Positions 1-9,026 of a stretch of DNA of 64,000 nt are shown here, one piece after another. The stretch's first letter is position 1; the number at the start of each line of letters is the position of its first letter. The DNA comes from Acidobacteriaceae bacterium (GTDB taxonomy: Bacteria > Acidobacteriota > Terriglobia > Terriglobales > Acidobacteriaceae), in NCBI GenBank assembly GCA_025352065.1, contig JANXUC010000090.1, positions 62,001-126,000 on the forward strand. Reading direction: 5' to 3'. Made by a program: the position numbers and the translations under genes. The notes under the pieces are model-generated. The model saw only the letters and a list, made by a program, of their open reading frames with translations. It was not told the DNA's origin and did no database searches.

Positions 1-513
1 TATGCCGTCAATCACTCGTCGGCGCTGGATATTCCAGTGCTGTACGTCAATCTTCCATTCCATTTTCGGATCATTTTCAAGAAAGAATTGCTCAGCTACC
101 CCTTTGTGGGATGGCACTTGAAGCGATCGGGACAAATCTGCATTGACCAGCAGAACCCGATGGCGTCCATCAGTACGATTCGCTCGGGACTCAAGACGCT
201 GAAATCTGGCATGCCGCTGGTCGTGTTCCCAGAAGGTGGTCGCACGCCGACGAAAGACCTGTTGCCTTTCTTGCCCGGCGCATTTTTTCTCGCTATCAAA
301 TCCGGTGTCGATGTCGTACCCATCGCACTCGTCGGCATGTACGAATTGCTGCCCATGAATACGTTCCACATCAAGAGCCGCCCGCTGGAGATGCGCGTCG
401 GTACTCCAATCCCGACCACAGACTACACGCTGCGAACCATGGGCCAGCTAGCGGCACGTGTGCAGGCAGCAGTGGATGAGTTGCGCAAGCAAACGCCCAC
501 CGAAATCACGTAG
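1..513 (+). CDS. plsC: 1-acyl-glycerol-3-phosphate acyltransferase (3' part)
   Basis: The gene enters the window already open; frame 1 is coding from base 1. It encodes the C-terminal part of a PlsC/LPLAT family acyltransferase, which places the second fatty acid on lysophosphatidic acid at the inner membrane. The catalytic HX4D block is visible at the very start (NHSSALD, bases 10-30), and the substrate-binding block FPEGGRT follows about 65 residues later, with a block-IV-like stretch (VVPIALVG). The N-terminal part, probably 70-100 residues with a membrane segment, lies outside the window. The stop is TAG at 511-513. The family is clear; the exact acyl acceptor is not. Confidence 0.85.
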   Translation, partial: YAVNHSSALDIPVLYVNLPFHFRIIFKKELLSYPFVGWHLKRSGQICIDQQNPMASISTIRSGLKTLKSGMPLVVFPEGGRTPTKDLLPFLPGAFFLAIKSGVDVVPIALVGMYELLPMNTFHIKSRPLEMRVGTPIPTTDYTLRTMGQLAARVQAAVDELRKQTPTEIT

Positions 514-596
514 CCACAGGCGCCTCGCCTGTGCCCTCTTAGGCGAAAACCTAAAAGCAGATTCCTCAGGATGAACCTCCTCGGAATGACAATATT
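513..596. repeat. Intergenic hairpin plus GGAATGACAA-type repeat
   Basis: A short palindrome (CACAGGCG/CGCCTGTG, about 515-536) is followed by a copy (556-592) of the dispersed repeat that begins AGCAGATTCCTC and ends TCGGAATGACAA. Further copies lie near 16.2, 18.1, 25.8, 28.2, 50.7, 53.0 and 59.2 kb. The spacer has no coding sign. Confidence 0.6.
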
Positions 597-624
597 GAAA
601 AGAGATTCTTCGCTCCCCTTAAGT

Positions 625-653
625 TTGACCCTCGCAACCCGCTCCTTTAGACT
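625..653 (+). promoter_or_regulatory. Sigma70-type promoter of thrS
   Basis: The -35 box TTGACC (625-630) and the -10 box TAGACT (648-653) are separated by exactly 17 bases. Transcription would start near 660, giving a leader of about 20 bases before the ATG at 680. The same -10 sequence occurs in the rpmB promoter of this window. The short leader leaves no room for a T-box or operator-type leader. Confidence 0.6.
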
Positions 654-679
654 CAAAAGGTCCCCAGAAAATTTCACTT

Positions 680-2623
680 ATGACCATTCAAATCAAGCTG
701 CCCGATGGCAGTTCCAAAGAGTTCCCGAAGGGCGCTACGGCGCTCGATGTGGCGAAATCCATTAGTCCACGACTGGCCGATGCCGCACTCGCAGCCAAGT
801 CGAATGGCGACTTGATCGATCTCACCCGTCCCCTCGAGTCCGATACCGAACTCCGCATTCTCACCGAGAAAGATCCCGAAGCCCTCGGCGTCTTCCGGCA
901 TTCTTCCGCGCACTTGCTGGCGGCGGCGGTGCTGGAGTTGTTTCCAGAAACGAAACTTGGCCACGGGCCGGCAACGGAGGAAGGCTTCTTCTACGATTTT
1001 TACCGACCGACCCCTTTCACTCCCGACGATCTCCTCGAAATCGAAAAGAAGATGCAGGAACTCGTCGAGCAGAACCTCCCCTATGCGCGTGAATTTCTGC
1101 CCCGCACCGAAGGCTTGGAGAAGTTCAAAGCTGAAGGCGACTTCATGAAGTGCCATTTCATCGAGCAATTCACCAAGCCCGATGAAACGATTTCTATTTA
1201 TAAGACCGGCAAATTCACGGACTTCTGCCGTGGCCCGCACATTCCCGCGACCGGGCGCATCAAGGCTTTCAAGCTGACCAACCTTTCCGGCGCCTACTGG
1301 CTGGGAGACGAAAAGAACCAGCAGTTGCAGCGCATCTACGGAACGTCCTTCTACTCCAAGAAAGATCTTGAATCTTATCTCCGCAATATTGAAGAAGCCA
1401 AGAAGCGCGACCACCGCGTGATTGGCAAGCAGCTGGATTTGTTCTCGATTCAGGAACTCGCCGGGCCGGGCCTGATTTTCTGGCATCCCAAGGGCGGCAT
1501 CATCCGCAAAGAGATGGAAGACTGGATGCGGGAGGAATATCTCAAGCGGGGATACTCGCTCGTCCATACGCCGCACGTAGCCCGACGCCAACTCTGGCAG
1601 ACCAGCGGCCACGAGGGCTACTACTCGCAGAATATGTTTGACGTCATGGAGCTGGACGATGCCGAATACCGCATGAAACCCATGAATTGCCCGTTCCATA
1701 TTCTCATCTACAAAGACACGTTGCGGTCGTACCGCGACTTGCCGGTGCGCCTGGGAGAACTCGGCACGGTCTATCGCTACGAACGTTCGGGCGTGATGCA
1801 CGGCCTCCTGCGCGTACGTGGCTTTACCCAGGACGACGCGCACATTTTTTGCACGCCCTCGCAGATTGAAGACGAGATCGTCGGATGCATTGATTTTGCC
1901 GTGGCGACGCTCAACACGTTCGGCTTCGAGAAATTTCAGGTCGAGTTGTCGACGTGGAATCCCGACGACCGCAAGAACTTTCTCGGCACCGACGAACAGT
2001 GGGCACTGGCGAACGGGTCGCTGGAGAACGCCCTCAAACGGAAAAACATCGAATACAAAACAATTCCGGGCGAAGCGGCTTTCTACGGCCCAAAAATTGA
2101 CGTCAAGCTCGTCGATGCGATTGGTCGGCTGTGGCAGCTCTCCACCGTGCAATTCGACTTCAGTCTGCCGCAAAGATTTGATTTGGAATACGTCGGAGAA
2201 GATGGGCAACGCCACCAGCCGCTCATGGTGCACCGCGCTCTTTACGGATCGATTGAACGCTTCTTCGGCGTCCTGATCGAGCACTATGCAGGAGCGTTCC
2301 CGGTGTGGCTATCCCCCGTGCAGACGGTAGTCATTCCAATTAGCGAACGCCATATCGAATACGGCCAGAAGGTAGCGGACGCATTGAAGGCCATTGGCGC
2401 CCGCGTAGCAGTGGACGGCCGCAACGAAAAAATGAACTCCAAGATCCGCGAACACTCCATGCAGAAAGTGCCCTTCCTGCTAGTGGTTGGCGACAAAGAA
2501 GCCGAAGTAGGCAAGGTCAACGTTCGCACCCGTGGCAAAGAGAAGACGGAAGATGTTGATCTCGGCAATTTTGTGGAACGCCTGAAAACACTGATCGCAG
2601 AGAAGAAATCAGGGCTGGATTAA
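680..2623 (+). CDS. thrS: Threonyl-tRNA synthetase
   Basis: This cytoplasmic class II synthetase charges tRNA-Thr. The 647 residues match the full bacterial length. In order: TGS domain (about 1-61), editing domain with the HSSAH motif (about 73-77), the catalytic core, and the C-terminal anticodon domain from about 540. The zinc ligands known from E. coli ThrRS are all present: Cys in MNCPFH, His in QDDAH, His in VHRALYGS. The ATG at 680 is the first possible start and begins the TGS fold directly (MTIQIKLPDGS). In many bacteria infC-rpmI-rplT follow thrS; here an SRPBCC gene follows, so the ribosomal operon has been separated. Confidence 0.98.
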   Translation: MTIQIKLPDGSSKEFPKGATALDVAKSISPRLADAALAAKSNGDLIDLTRPLESDTELRILTEKDPEALGVFRHSSAHLLAAAVLELFPETKLGHGPATEEGFFYDFYRPTPFTPDDLLEIEKKMQELVEQNLPYAREFLPRTEGLEKFKAEGDFMKCHFIEQFTKPDETISIYKTGKFTDFCRGPHIPATGRIKAFKLTNLSGAYWLGDEKNQQLQRIYGTSFYSKKDLESYLRNIEEAKKRDHRVIGKQLDLFSIQELAGPGLIFWHPKGGIIRKEMEDWMREEYLKRGYSLVHTPHVARRQLWQTSGHEGYYSQNMFDVMELDDAEYRMKPMNCPFHILIYKDTLRSYRDLPVRLGELGTVYRYERSGVMHGLLRVRGFTQDDAHIFCTPSQIEDEIVGCIDFAVATLNTFGFEKFQVELSTWNPDDRKNFLGTDEQWALANGSLENALKRKNIEYKTIPGEAAFYGPKIDVKLVDAIGRLWQLSTVQFDFSLPQRFDLEYVGEDGQRHQPLMVHRALYGSIERFFGVLIEHYAGAFPVWLSPVQTVVIPISERHIEYGQKVADALKAIGARVAVDGRNEKMNSKIREHSMQKVPFLLVVGDKEAEVGKVNVRTRGKEKTEDVDLGNFVERLKTLIAEKKSGLD

Positions 2624-2654
2624 GTCACTTGTTGACGCGCGATCTGAGGGCTGA

Positions 2655-3134
2655 ATGGTTCGTATTGAGTTGAAGACCCAAATCGCTGCGCCAATGGGGC
2701 GCTGTTTCGATCTGGCCCGCAGCATTGATGTCCACATGGCTTCGACCAATCAGACGGGCGAGCAAGCAATTGCTGGGGTTACGAGCGGTCTGATCGGTGC
2801 AGGAGAGACGGTCACTTGGCGAGGTCGCCATTTTGGCTTTATGGTAAAGCATACGAGCCGAATAACCGCATTTACTTTTCCAAGCCATTTTCAGGATTCC
2901 ATGGTGCGCGGAATGTTCCAGCGATTTAGCCATGATCATTATTTCGAAACGAAAAACGACCTAACCGTGATGTCCGACGTCATGGAGTTTCAGGCGCCGT
3001 TTGGATTCGTTGGCAGGCTTGCCGAGAAAATGGCGCTTCGTGAACATCTGCGTTCGTTGCTTGAAAAGCGCAACTACTGCATTAAGCGAGTCGCGGAATC
3101 GGACGAGTGGAAGAAGTATCTTCCTTTACGCTGA
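2655..3134 (+). CDS. SRPBCC-family (START-like) protein
   Basis: A 159-residue protein that opens with the typical SRPBCC/polyketide-cyclase-like pattern, a hydrophobic strand followed by APMGRCFDLARSIDVH, and shows alternating strands and a C-terminal helix (about 130-150) as expected of a helix-grip fold. Such proteins bind hydrophobic ligands; the ligand here cannot be predicted. It lies 31 bases after thrS and its end overlaps the convergent orphan gene by 9 bases. It may be co-transcribed with thrS. Family assignment is by recognition of the fold pattern only. Confidence 0.7.
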   Translation: MVRIELKTQIAAPMGRCFDLARSIDVHMASTNQTGEQAIAGVTSGLIGAGETVTWRGRHFGFMVKHTSRITAFTFPSHFQDSMVRGMFQRFSHDHYFETKNDLTVMSDVMEFQAPFGFVGRLAEKMALREHLRSLLEKRNYCIKRVAESDEWKKYLPLR

Positions 3135-4628
3135 CGCCTTTGCGGGCTTCGCTACCAGGGCGTCACCTTCCGCATTCCGATACCCAAAGAACTGCCGCCG
3201 CTTGATCATTTCCGCAATCTCCGGCGGCACCATATTTTCCCACTCGGCGTCGTTGTTCTTGATCCGCTGCAGCACGTCCCGCGAAAAAATATGTAGGATG
3301 CTTTCGTCAAAGTTGCCCAGTTGCTTGATGCGACCGCGGTCCACCAGATGACGAAATAGACTGCGCAGGTTGGCGGGGATCTTCACGTTGTCCGCCGTGT
3401 TCAGCAGCCCCGTGGCTGGATCCCGCAACGGGTACACGTAGATTCGCAGGTCTTTGGTAAAGAGCTTGCCAAAGGCTTCCAGAATGCCGCCCTCAAGTTT
3501 TGTGTAGTAATCCTCCTTAAACAGTTCGGCCAAACTGCCAAGCCCCATCGTCACGGCAATCGGCATCGTTGTGAAGCGCGCGAGGTAGGCGGCCAGCCGG
3601 TAATATTCGAAATAATCTGAGATCAGAACCGTCTTTCCCGCAGCCGCCAACATATCGGCACGCGCCAGAAAATCACTCAAATCCACCGCCCCGCTGGAGA
3701 GTAGGTTGCGCATCGTAATCTCCATCAGCTCCACAACCTGGTCGCTTTTGTTGCCACCTGCCTTGCCGCTCAGTCGATCTTCGGAGCTTGCCTCAGGATC
3801 AACCTCAGGCTCCGCGGCAAAGCGCTCGTGAGCGCACCGGATCATATCGAGATTCACCTTGGTTACCGGACGGAAACTGCCACGCTCGACCAGAATTGGC
3901 CGCTTGCGCAGCACTTCCGATGCCTGCAGTACCTCCCCGCCAGGGCCGAACATAGCTGCGCCGCACAGGCCCAGCTGCACTAACTTCAAGCTCATCACGC
4001 GGTTGTCGACATGTCGAAACTCGATCCCCGAATATTCAATCATGTCGATTTCGATTCGTTCTGTAGAGAGGTTGTCAAGCAGCGACTCGAGCATCGCCTC
4101 CGCCTGATGATGAAGAAAGAACGCCGCGTAAAGCAAATTGACGCCGACAATCCCCAAGGCTTCCTGCTGCAGGCCGTTTTCGTGGTCCAGCATGTGGACG
4201 TGCATCAAAATCTGGCTATCTTCATCGCGCGGGTGGGCTTGGTACTTCACGCCCATCCATCCGTGGCAATCGTTGGTGCCAGCAAAATTGCGGGCTGAAA
4301 CCGTGTCGGCAAAAGCGAAGAAGGCAGTTTGGTCGCCGCGGGTTGCGCGTAGCCTTTCCAGATTCAAACGATGTTCGTGGTCGAGCATCGACTGCAAACG
4401 CTCCCGGGAAACATAACGCTTGCACCGGCCATAAATGGCATCGCTGACAGCCATGTCATAGGCAGACATGGACTTAGAGATAGTCCCCGCTGCGCCGCCA
4501 ACCTTAAAAAACCAGCGCGCAACTTCCTGCCCCGCGCCAATTTCAGCAAAGGAGCCGTAACGGGCTGGATTCAGGTTGATCTTGAGCGCTTTTTGGCTGG
4601 TGTCTAGCTTCGGTCGGTTCTCGTCCAT
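3126..4628 (-). CDS. Conserved hypothetical protein, about 500 residues
   Basis: I do not recognise a characterised family. The protein is soluble-looking, with no signal peptide or membrane helix. It starts MDENRPKLDTSQKALKINL, has a Gly-rich stretch near 40-50 (WFFKVGGAAGTISKSMSAYD), a His-rich middle (HVHMLDHENG; FFLHHQ), and a C-terminal part rich in aromatic and Leu residues (SDYFEYYRLAAYLARF). An ATG at 4628 with GGAAGG eight or so bases upstream is preferred over a TTG fifteen bases earlier. The gene is divergent from tilS. Even composition and full length suggest it is functional; I cannot assign a reaction. Confidence 0.85.
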   Translation of the reverse strand: MDENRPKLDTSQKALKINLNPARYGSFAEIGAGQEVARWFFKVGGAAGTISKSMSAYDMAVSDAIYGRCKRYVSRERLQSMLDHEHRLNLERLRATRGDQTAFFAFADTVSARNFAGTNDCHGWMGVKYQAHPRDEDSQILMHVHMLDHENGLQQEALGIVGVNLLYAAFFLHHQAEAMLESLLDNLSTERIEIDMIEYSGIEFRHVDNRVMSLKLVQLGLCGAAMFGPGGEVLQASEVLRKRPILVERGSFRPVTKVNLDMIRCAHERFAAEPEVDPEASSEDRLSGKAGGNKSDQVVELMEITMRNLLSSGAVDLSDFLARADMLAAAGKTVLISDYFEYYRLAAYLARFTTMPIAVTMGLGSLAELFKEDYYTKLEGGILEAFGKLFTKDLRIYVYPLRDPATGLLNTADNVKIPANLRSLFRHLVDRGRIKQLGNFDESILHIFSRDVLQRIKNNDAEWENMVPPEIAEMIKRRQFFGYRNAEGDALVAKPAKASA

Positions 4629-4760
4629 AAAGACGCCTTCCAAGGTCGTCTGCAGGGATTATCGGCGGCTGGCTGCGAAACTTTGAGGGGATTGAGACTT
4701 TCGGTCAACGTGATTTCAGCGATGGATACGCCTCAGCGCCGCGAGTTGTAAGATTGTTGT

Positions 4761-6203
4761 TTGCAGAGACTTACCCAGAGCGTCCTAACTCACATTCGGG
4801 AGAAGCGATTTCTCCGCCCCGGTGATCGCCTGGGTGTTGCTGTTTCCGGCGGCGCGGATTCAGTCTCGCTGCTGCGCCTGATGCTGGAATTGCGTGGCGA
4901 GCTTGGAGTCGTCCTTTCCGCTGTTCACTTCAACCACCTGCTTCGGGGAGATGAATCAGAAAGCGACGAGAAGTTTGTCCGCGATCTCGCGACCGAGCAT
5001 GGTCTGGAGTTCCATAGCGCTCAAGGAGATGTAGCTAAACGCGCTGCAGAACGTTCCCTTAGCATCGAGGCGGCAGCCCGGGAGGCTCGCTATGAGTTTT
5101 TCTGGTCACTGCTGGAAGGCGGGCGTTTGAACAAGATCGCCACAGCCCACACATTGGACGACCAGGCGGAAACGGTCCTACTGCGACTGATCCGCGGGAC
5201 GGGAACGCGCGGATTGGGCGGCATTCAGCCGATCTTGCTAAGTCCGGCGCGAGGTGCGGTGCGTGGCAAAGAGTCCACGGGGGTGATCCTCCGGCCGTTG
5301 TTGCAAGTGCGCCGAAAGGAAGTCGAAGGCTATCTGACAGCTATTGGGCAGACTTGGCGAGAAGACTCCAGCAACGCCGACCTTCACCACACTCGCAACC
5401 GCGTCCGTAAGAAGCTGATGCCGCTCCTGGAGCAGGAATTCAATCCTGCAATTGCCGAACGGCTGGCCGATTTCACCGAAATCGCGCGGGCCGAGGAAAG
5501 CTGGTGGGAGCGCGACCTTCCTCGGCATCTGCCGCTGCAGTGGGAGACTCTGGCGCAGCATCCGCTGGCGCTCCAGCGTCGGCTGGTACGACATGCAGCC
5601 GCGGAGTTAGGACTTCAGCTGGAATTCCGGCAAATCGAAGAGATTCTTGCGGTCGCGGAGGGCGGCGGCGGCGCGCCCAACGCCTGCAATTTGCCGGAGG
5701 GCTGGACGTTTGCCAGACAGGGGAAAGATTTCCGCTTCCTTCCGCCAGCGTCGCCAAGGGAGCACGAGGCGACGAGCTTCGATGACCTCCATCTGCCAGT
5801 ACCTGGGCACGTCATGGTCCCCGGGGCCGATCCCGCGACGAGGGTTGTGTTCGAGGCGCGCAAAATCCTGCTGGCAAATCCTCCGGCAGGATATAATCCC
5901 GATCACTTGTATGCGCCACAAGCGTTGCCCGATCAACTACTGGTTCGGACTTGGCGGCCCGGCGACCGTTATTGGCCAGCCCATACAAAAGCTGAGAAAA
6001 AACTGAAAGAATTGTTTCAGGCCAAGCGGATCGCTGCTGATTCGCGCGCCGATTGGCCGGTAATGGTGGATGTGAAGCAAGATGCGGGCGAAGAGTTGGT
6101 TTGGGTACGGGGTTTTGCGGCTCCGGCTCATCTGAGGCCGCGACCCGGCGATCGAGAAGCAATCTTGATTCGGGAGCAAACGGTTCCGCAGTCTACGATT
6201 TGA
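4761..6203 (+). CDS. tilS: tRNA(Ile)-lysidine synthase
   Basis: TilS attaches lysine to C34 of the CAU-anticodon tRNA-Ile so that it reads AUA, using ATP. The PP-loop SGGADS lies at about residues 30-35, followed by the family motifs HFNHLLRGDES and AHTLDDQAETVLLRLIRGTG. C-terminal TilS domains follow (the VRTWRPGDR region is typical). Length 480 residues is normal. The start is TTG at 4761 (MQRLTQSVLTHIREK); no ATG lies in frame before the PP-loop. It heads a tilS-hpt-ftsH arrangement that is common in bacteria. Confidence 0.95.
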   Translation: MQRLTQSVLTHIREKRFLRPGDRLGVAVSGGADSVSLLRLMLELRGELGVVLSAVHFNHLLRGDESESDEKFVRDLATEHGLEFHSAQGDVAKRAAERSLSIEAAAREARYEFFWSLLEGGRLNKIATAHTLDDQAETVLLRLIRGTGTRGLGGIQPILLSPARGAVRGKESTGVILRPLLQVRRKEVEGYLTAIGQTWREDSSNADLHHTRNRVRKKLMPLLEQEFNPAIAERLADFTEIARAEESWWERDLPRHLPLQWETLAQHPLALQRRLVRHAAAELGLQLEFRQIEEILAVAEGGGGAPNACNLPEGWTFARQGKDFRFLPPASPREHEATSFDDLHLPVPGHVMVPGADPATRVVFEARKILLANPPAGYNPDHLYAPQALPDQLLVRTWRPGDRYWPAHTKAEKKLKELFQAKRIAADSRADWPVMVDVKQDAGEELVWVRGFAAPAHLRPRPGDREAILIREQTVPQSTI

Positions 6204-6246
6204 GAGTGGACAATTTTGGACGAAAATTATAGGAGCACTGCCAAGA

Positions 6247-6786
6247 ATGGCGAACGAAACAGGGCCGGGGAAGGTACGTCAGGTGATTTCCGCCGAGCAG
6301 ATTCAGAAGCGCGTTCGCGAAATGGCGCGCCAAATCTCCGACGACTACCAGGGGAAGAGCTTGCACGCCTTGGCTGTGCTGGAGAACGGTTTCGTGTTCA
6401 TGGCGGACTTGATTCGCGCCTTGGAGATGCCGCTGATTTGCCAGTTCATCAAGCCCCAATACTTGCAGAAACAGGACGGCGATTCTCGCATGCTGGAGAT
6501 TTTTTTCAGCCATGAGCTGGACATGAAAGATCAGCACGTCCTGCTGGTGGAAGGCGTTCTGCACTCAGGAGTTACATCTGAGTTCCTGATGAGCGATTTT
6601 CGCGGTCGAGGGGCCGCCTCGGTCAAGTTGGCGACCCTTTTGGACCGCCAGAGTGCGCGCCGGGTGGCGCTGCAACCGGACTATTTCGGCTATCTGGTGG
6701 ATGAGCATTTTTTTGTCGGTTATGGCATGGCGTCCCCCGAGCAGCACCATCGCAACCTGCCGTATCTGGGTGCCTGGCAAGAATAG
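6247..6786 (+). CDS. HPRT-fold protein with lost catalytic residues
   Basis: The 179-residue protein aligns along its length with hypoxanthine phosphoribosyltransferase, and its place between tilS and ftsH is that of hpt. However, the active-site loops are altered. The PRPP loop reads VEGVLHSGVT (101-110) where E. coli Hpt has VEDIIDSGNT, so the second acidic residue is Gly and the catalytic Asp is His. The diphosphate loop LRGS/LKGS is LENG (45-48), the purine-binding Lys of LLDK is Arg (134), and the Mg-binding Asp of GYGxD is Ala (162). By family knowledge it should not transfer phosphoribose; a binding or regulatory role, perhaps linked to TilS or FtsH, is inference. Confidence 0.85.
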   Translation: MANETGPGKVRQVISAEQIQKRVREMARQISDDYQGKSLHALAVLENGFVFMADLIRALEMPLICQFIKPQYLQKQDGDSRMLEIFFSHELDMKDQHVLLVEGVLHSGVTSEFLMSDFRGRGAASVKLATLLDRQSARRVALQPDYFGYLVDEHFFVGYGMASPEQHHRNLPYLGAWQE

Positions 6787-6842
6787 GGTTGCTGGCCGCG
6801 CACTGCGAGGCATTGGCGGTCTGCTTCAAACTCCACGCAAAT

Positions 6843-6860
6843 CCGTGACGTAAGTCACGG
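6843..6860. promoter_or_regulatory. Inverted repeat upstream of ftsH
   Basis: A perfect palindrome with 7-base arms, CCGTGAC and GTCACGG, and a GTAA centre lies 165 bases before ftsH. The TGAC-N4-GTCA core resembles sites of Crp/Fnr-family regulators. A possible -10 box, TACAAT, lies at 6894-6899 without a good -35, as might be expected of an activated promoter. The regulator is unknown. Confidence 0.35.
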
Positions 6861-7024
6861 GCCTGCATTGGGGTAATTCCTGACCGGAGCGAGTACAATG
6901 GCAACACAGCTGGAGCATCTTCTTGGGATCGAATCGGGCTCCGCTGGCATCTAACAGTTTGATACCGCAACCATAAGGTTTGAGACACCGCCTTCGGGCG
7001 GCCAGCTTTTCTTAGGAGTTGTTC

Positions 7025-8926
7025 GTGAATTCAACAGCCAAGACGGTTCTGTTTTGGGTATTGGTTATCGCCTCCGCCGGAGTCTTGTGGACGGTTGTCC
7101 AGAACGGCAAAAACCAGCGTCCCGACAAGGAAGTCAGCTTCTCGCAGTTCATGACCGATGCGAACCAAGGCAAGGTTGCCGAGGTCACCGTCAACGGTCA
7201 GGAAGTACGCGGAAAGTATGCTGACAAGTCCGCTTTCCACACCACTGCGCCAGACAAAGACCCGACGATGTACAAGCAGCTGTTGGACAAGGGCGTAAGC
7301 GTCAATGTTAAGGATCTGGCGGCTGGCAGCTGGTCCACCTGGCTACCGACGCTGGCTCCGTTCGTCTTGTTGGCGGCGTTTTGGTTCTTCATGATTCGCC
7401 AGATGCAGATGGGTGGCAATAAGGCGCTGTCGTTCGGCAAAAGCCGGGCGCGCCTGCTCTCCATGCAGCAGAAGAAGATTACGTTCAAAGATGTGGCGGG
7501 CGTGGACGAAGCCAAAGAAGAGCTCAAGGAAATTATCGAATTCCTCCGCGAGGCGCAAAAGTACCAGAAGCTGGGCGGACGCATTCCCAAGGGCGTACTG
7601 CTGGTTGGCAGCCCTGGAACGGGTAAGACTTTGCTCGCCCGCGCGGTTGCCGGCGAAGCGAATGTTCCGTTCTTCTCCATCTCCGGTTCGGACTTCGTGG
7701 AAATGTTTGTTGGCGTAGGCGCGAGCCGCGTGCGCGATTTGTTTGAGCAGGGCAAGAAGAACGCGCCTTGCATTATCTTCATCGACGAAATTGACGCCGT
7801 TGGACGTCACCGCGGAGCTGGCCTTGGTGGTGGGCACGATGAACGTGAACAGACTTTGAATCAGCTGTTGGTCGAGATGGACGGCTTCGAATCGAACGAA
7901 GGCGTCATTCTGATGGCGGCAACGAATCGTCCTGACGTTCTTGATCCAGCGTTGCTGCGTCCCGGTCGTTTTGACCGTCGCGTAGTCGTTAGTCTGCCCG
8001 ATGTGCGTGGGCGTGAAGAGATTCTCGCGGTACACACGCGCAAGATTCCTCTCGCCGATGACGTGAATCTTGGCGTGCTGGCTCGCGGCTGCCCGGGTTT
8101 TTCCGGAGCGGACATCGCGAATTTGGTGAATGAAGCGGCATTGATGGCCGCTCGCCACAATCGCAAGTCCGTCCTGCAATTCGACTTCGAAGTAGCCAAA
8201 GACAAGGTCATGATGGGTGTGGAGCGGAAGTCGATGATCCTCTCCGATGCCGAAAAGCGAAACACCGCCTACCACGAGGCGGGACATGCACTGGTAGCGG
8301 CGAAGCTGCCGCATTCTGACCCCGTACACAAAGTCACCATCATTCCTCGCGGAATGGCGCTCGGGCTGACGATGCAGTTGCCATTGGACGACCGTCACAA
8401 TTACTACAAGGAATACTTGCAGACGCGCATTGCGATCCTGATGGGCGGGCGTTTGGCGGAAGAAATCTTCCTGCACCAGATGAGCGCTGGTGCTGGCAAC
8501 GATCTGGAACGCGCCACCGAACTCGCTCGCAAGATGGTTTGCGAATGGGGTATGAGTGGGCTGGGACCTCTGACTTTCGGCAAGAAGGAAGAGCAAATTT
8601 TCCTGGGCCGCGAAATCGCACAACATCGCGATTACAGCGAAGCCACCGCCGTGAAGATTGACGAGGAAGTAAAAAATCTGATCACGATCGGCTACGAACA
8701 AGCGAAGACTGTTCTCAATGAGAACACGGAATTTCTGGAACGCATCGCGCAAGCGTTGATCGAGCGCGAAGTTCTGGATGCTTCGGACATCATGCTCATC
8801 ATCGAAGGCAAAGACCTTCCGGCATGGCCCGCGCCCACACCGAAAGATGATGGCTTGCAGCAAGTGATCAAACCCGACCACGCAAGGGTGCCCGCTAAGG
8901 GCGGAGAGCGGCCGGCGACGGCGTAG
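7025..8926 (+). CDS. ftsH: ATP-dependent zinc metalloprotease FtsH
   Basis: Membrane-anchored AAA+ protease that extracts and degrades membrane and short-lived regulatory proteins. The sequence shows an N-terminal membrane segment, a periplasmic stretch, a second membrane segment (near 105-125), Walker A GSPGTGKT, Walker [10 protein letters not shown], the second region of homology ([19 protein letters not shown]), and the zinc site HEAGH. GTG at 7025 ([11 protein letters not shown]) is chosen over TTG at 7019: AGGAG at 7014-7018 is six bases before the GTG and the protein then begins as FtsH usually does. Length about 633 residues is normal. Confidence 0.97.
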   Translation: MNSTAKTVLFWVLVIASAGVLWTVVQNGKNQRPDKEVSFSQFMTDANQGKVAEVTVNGQEVRGKYADKSAFHTTAPDKDPTMYKQLLDKGVSVNVKDLAAGSWSTWLPTLAPFVLLAAFWFFMIRQMQMGGNKALSFGKSRARLLSMQQKKITFKDVAGVDEAKEELKEIIEFLREAQKYQKLGGRIPKGVLLVGSPGTGKTLLARAVAGEANVPFFSISGSDFVEMFVGVGASRVRDLFEQGKKNAPCIIFIDEIDAVGRHRGAGLGGGHDEREQTLNQLLVEMDGFESNEGVILMAATNRPDVLDPALLRPGRFDRRVVVSLPDVRGREEILAVHTRKIPLADDVNLGVLARGCPGFSGADIANLVNEAALMAARHNRKSVLQFDFEVAKDKVMMGVERKSMILSDAEKRNTAYHEAGHALVAAKLPHSDPVHKVTIIPRGMALGLTMQLPLDDRHNYYKEYLQTRIAILMGGRLAEEIFLHQMSAGAGNDLERATELARKMVCEWGMSGLGPLTFGKKEEQIFLGREIAQHRDYSEATAVKIDEEVKNLITIGYEQAKTVLNENTEFLERIAQALIEREVLDASDIMLIIEGKDLPAWPAPTPKDDGLQQVIKPDHARVPAKGGERPATA

Positions 8927-8950
8927 TTCCTGGTTCGCGGCAAAATCAAG

Positions 8951-8976
8951 GGCGGTCTCAATGAGGCCGCCTTTTG
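8951..8976 (+). terminator. Rho-independent terminator of ftsH
   Basis: GGCGGTCTC (8951-8959) pairs with GAGGCCGCC (8963-8971), one G-U pair, with loop AAT, followed by TTTT. It lies 25 bases after the ftsH stop. Confidence 0.75.
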
Positions 8977-9026
8977 ACTTTGAGGCAAATGGATTGTCGT
9001 AGACTGGGGCCTCCAGGAGAACGCCA

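Noticed and set aside
514-679. T-box or other riboswitch upstream of thrS
   Set aside because: A good promoter at 625-653 leaves a leader of only about 20 bases.
674-2284. Long open frame opposite thrS
   Set aside because: Shadow of a well-identified gene; its product has no recognisable pattern. The same holds for long antisense frames at 7343-9058, 28320-29666 and 55255-56790.
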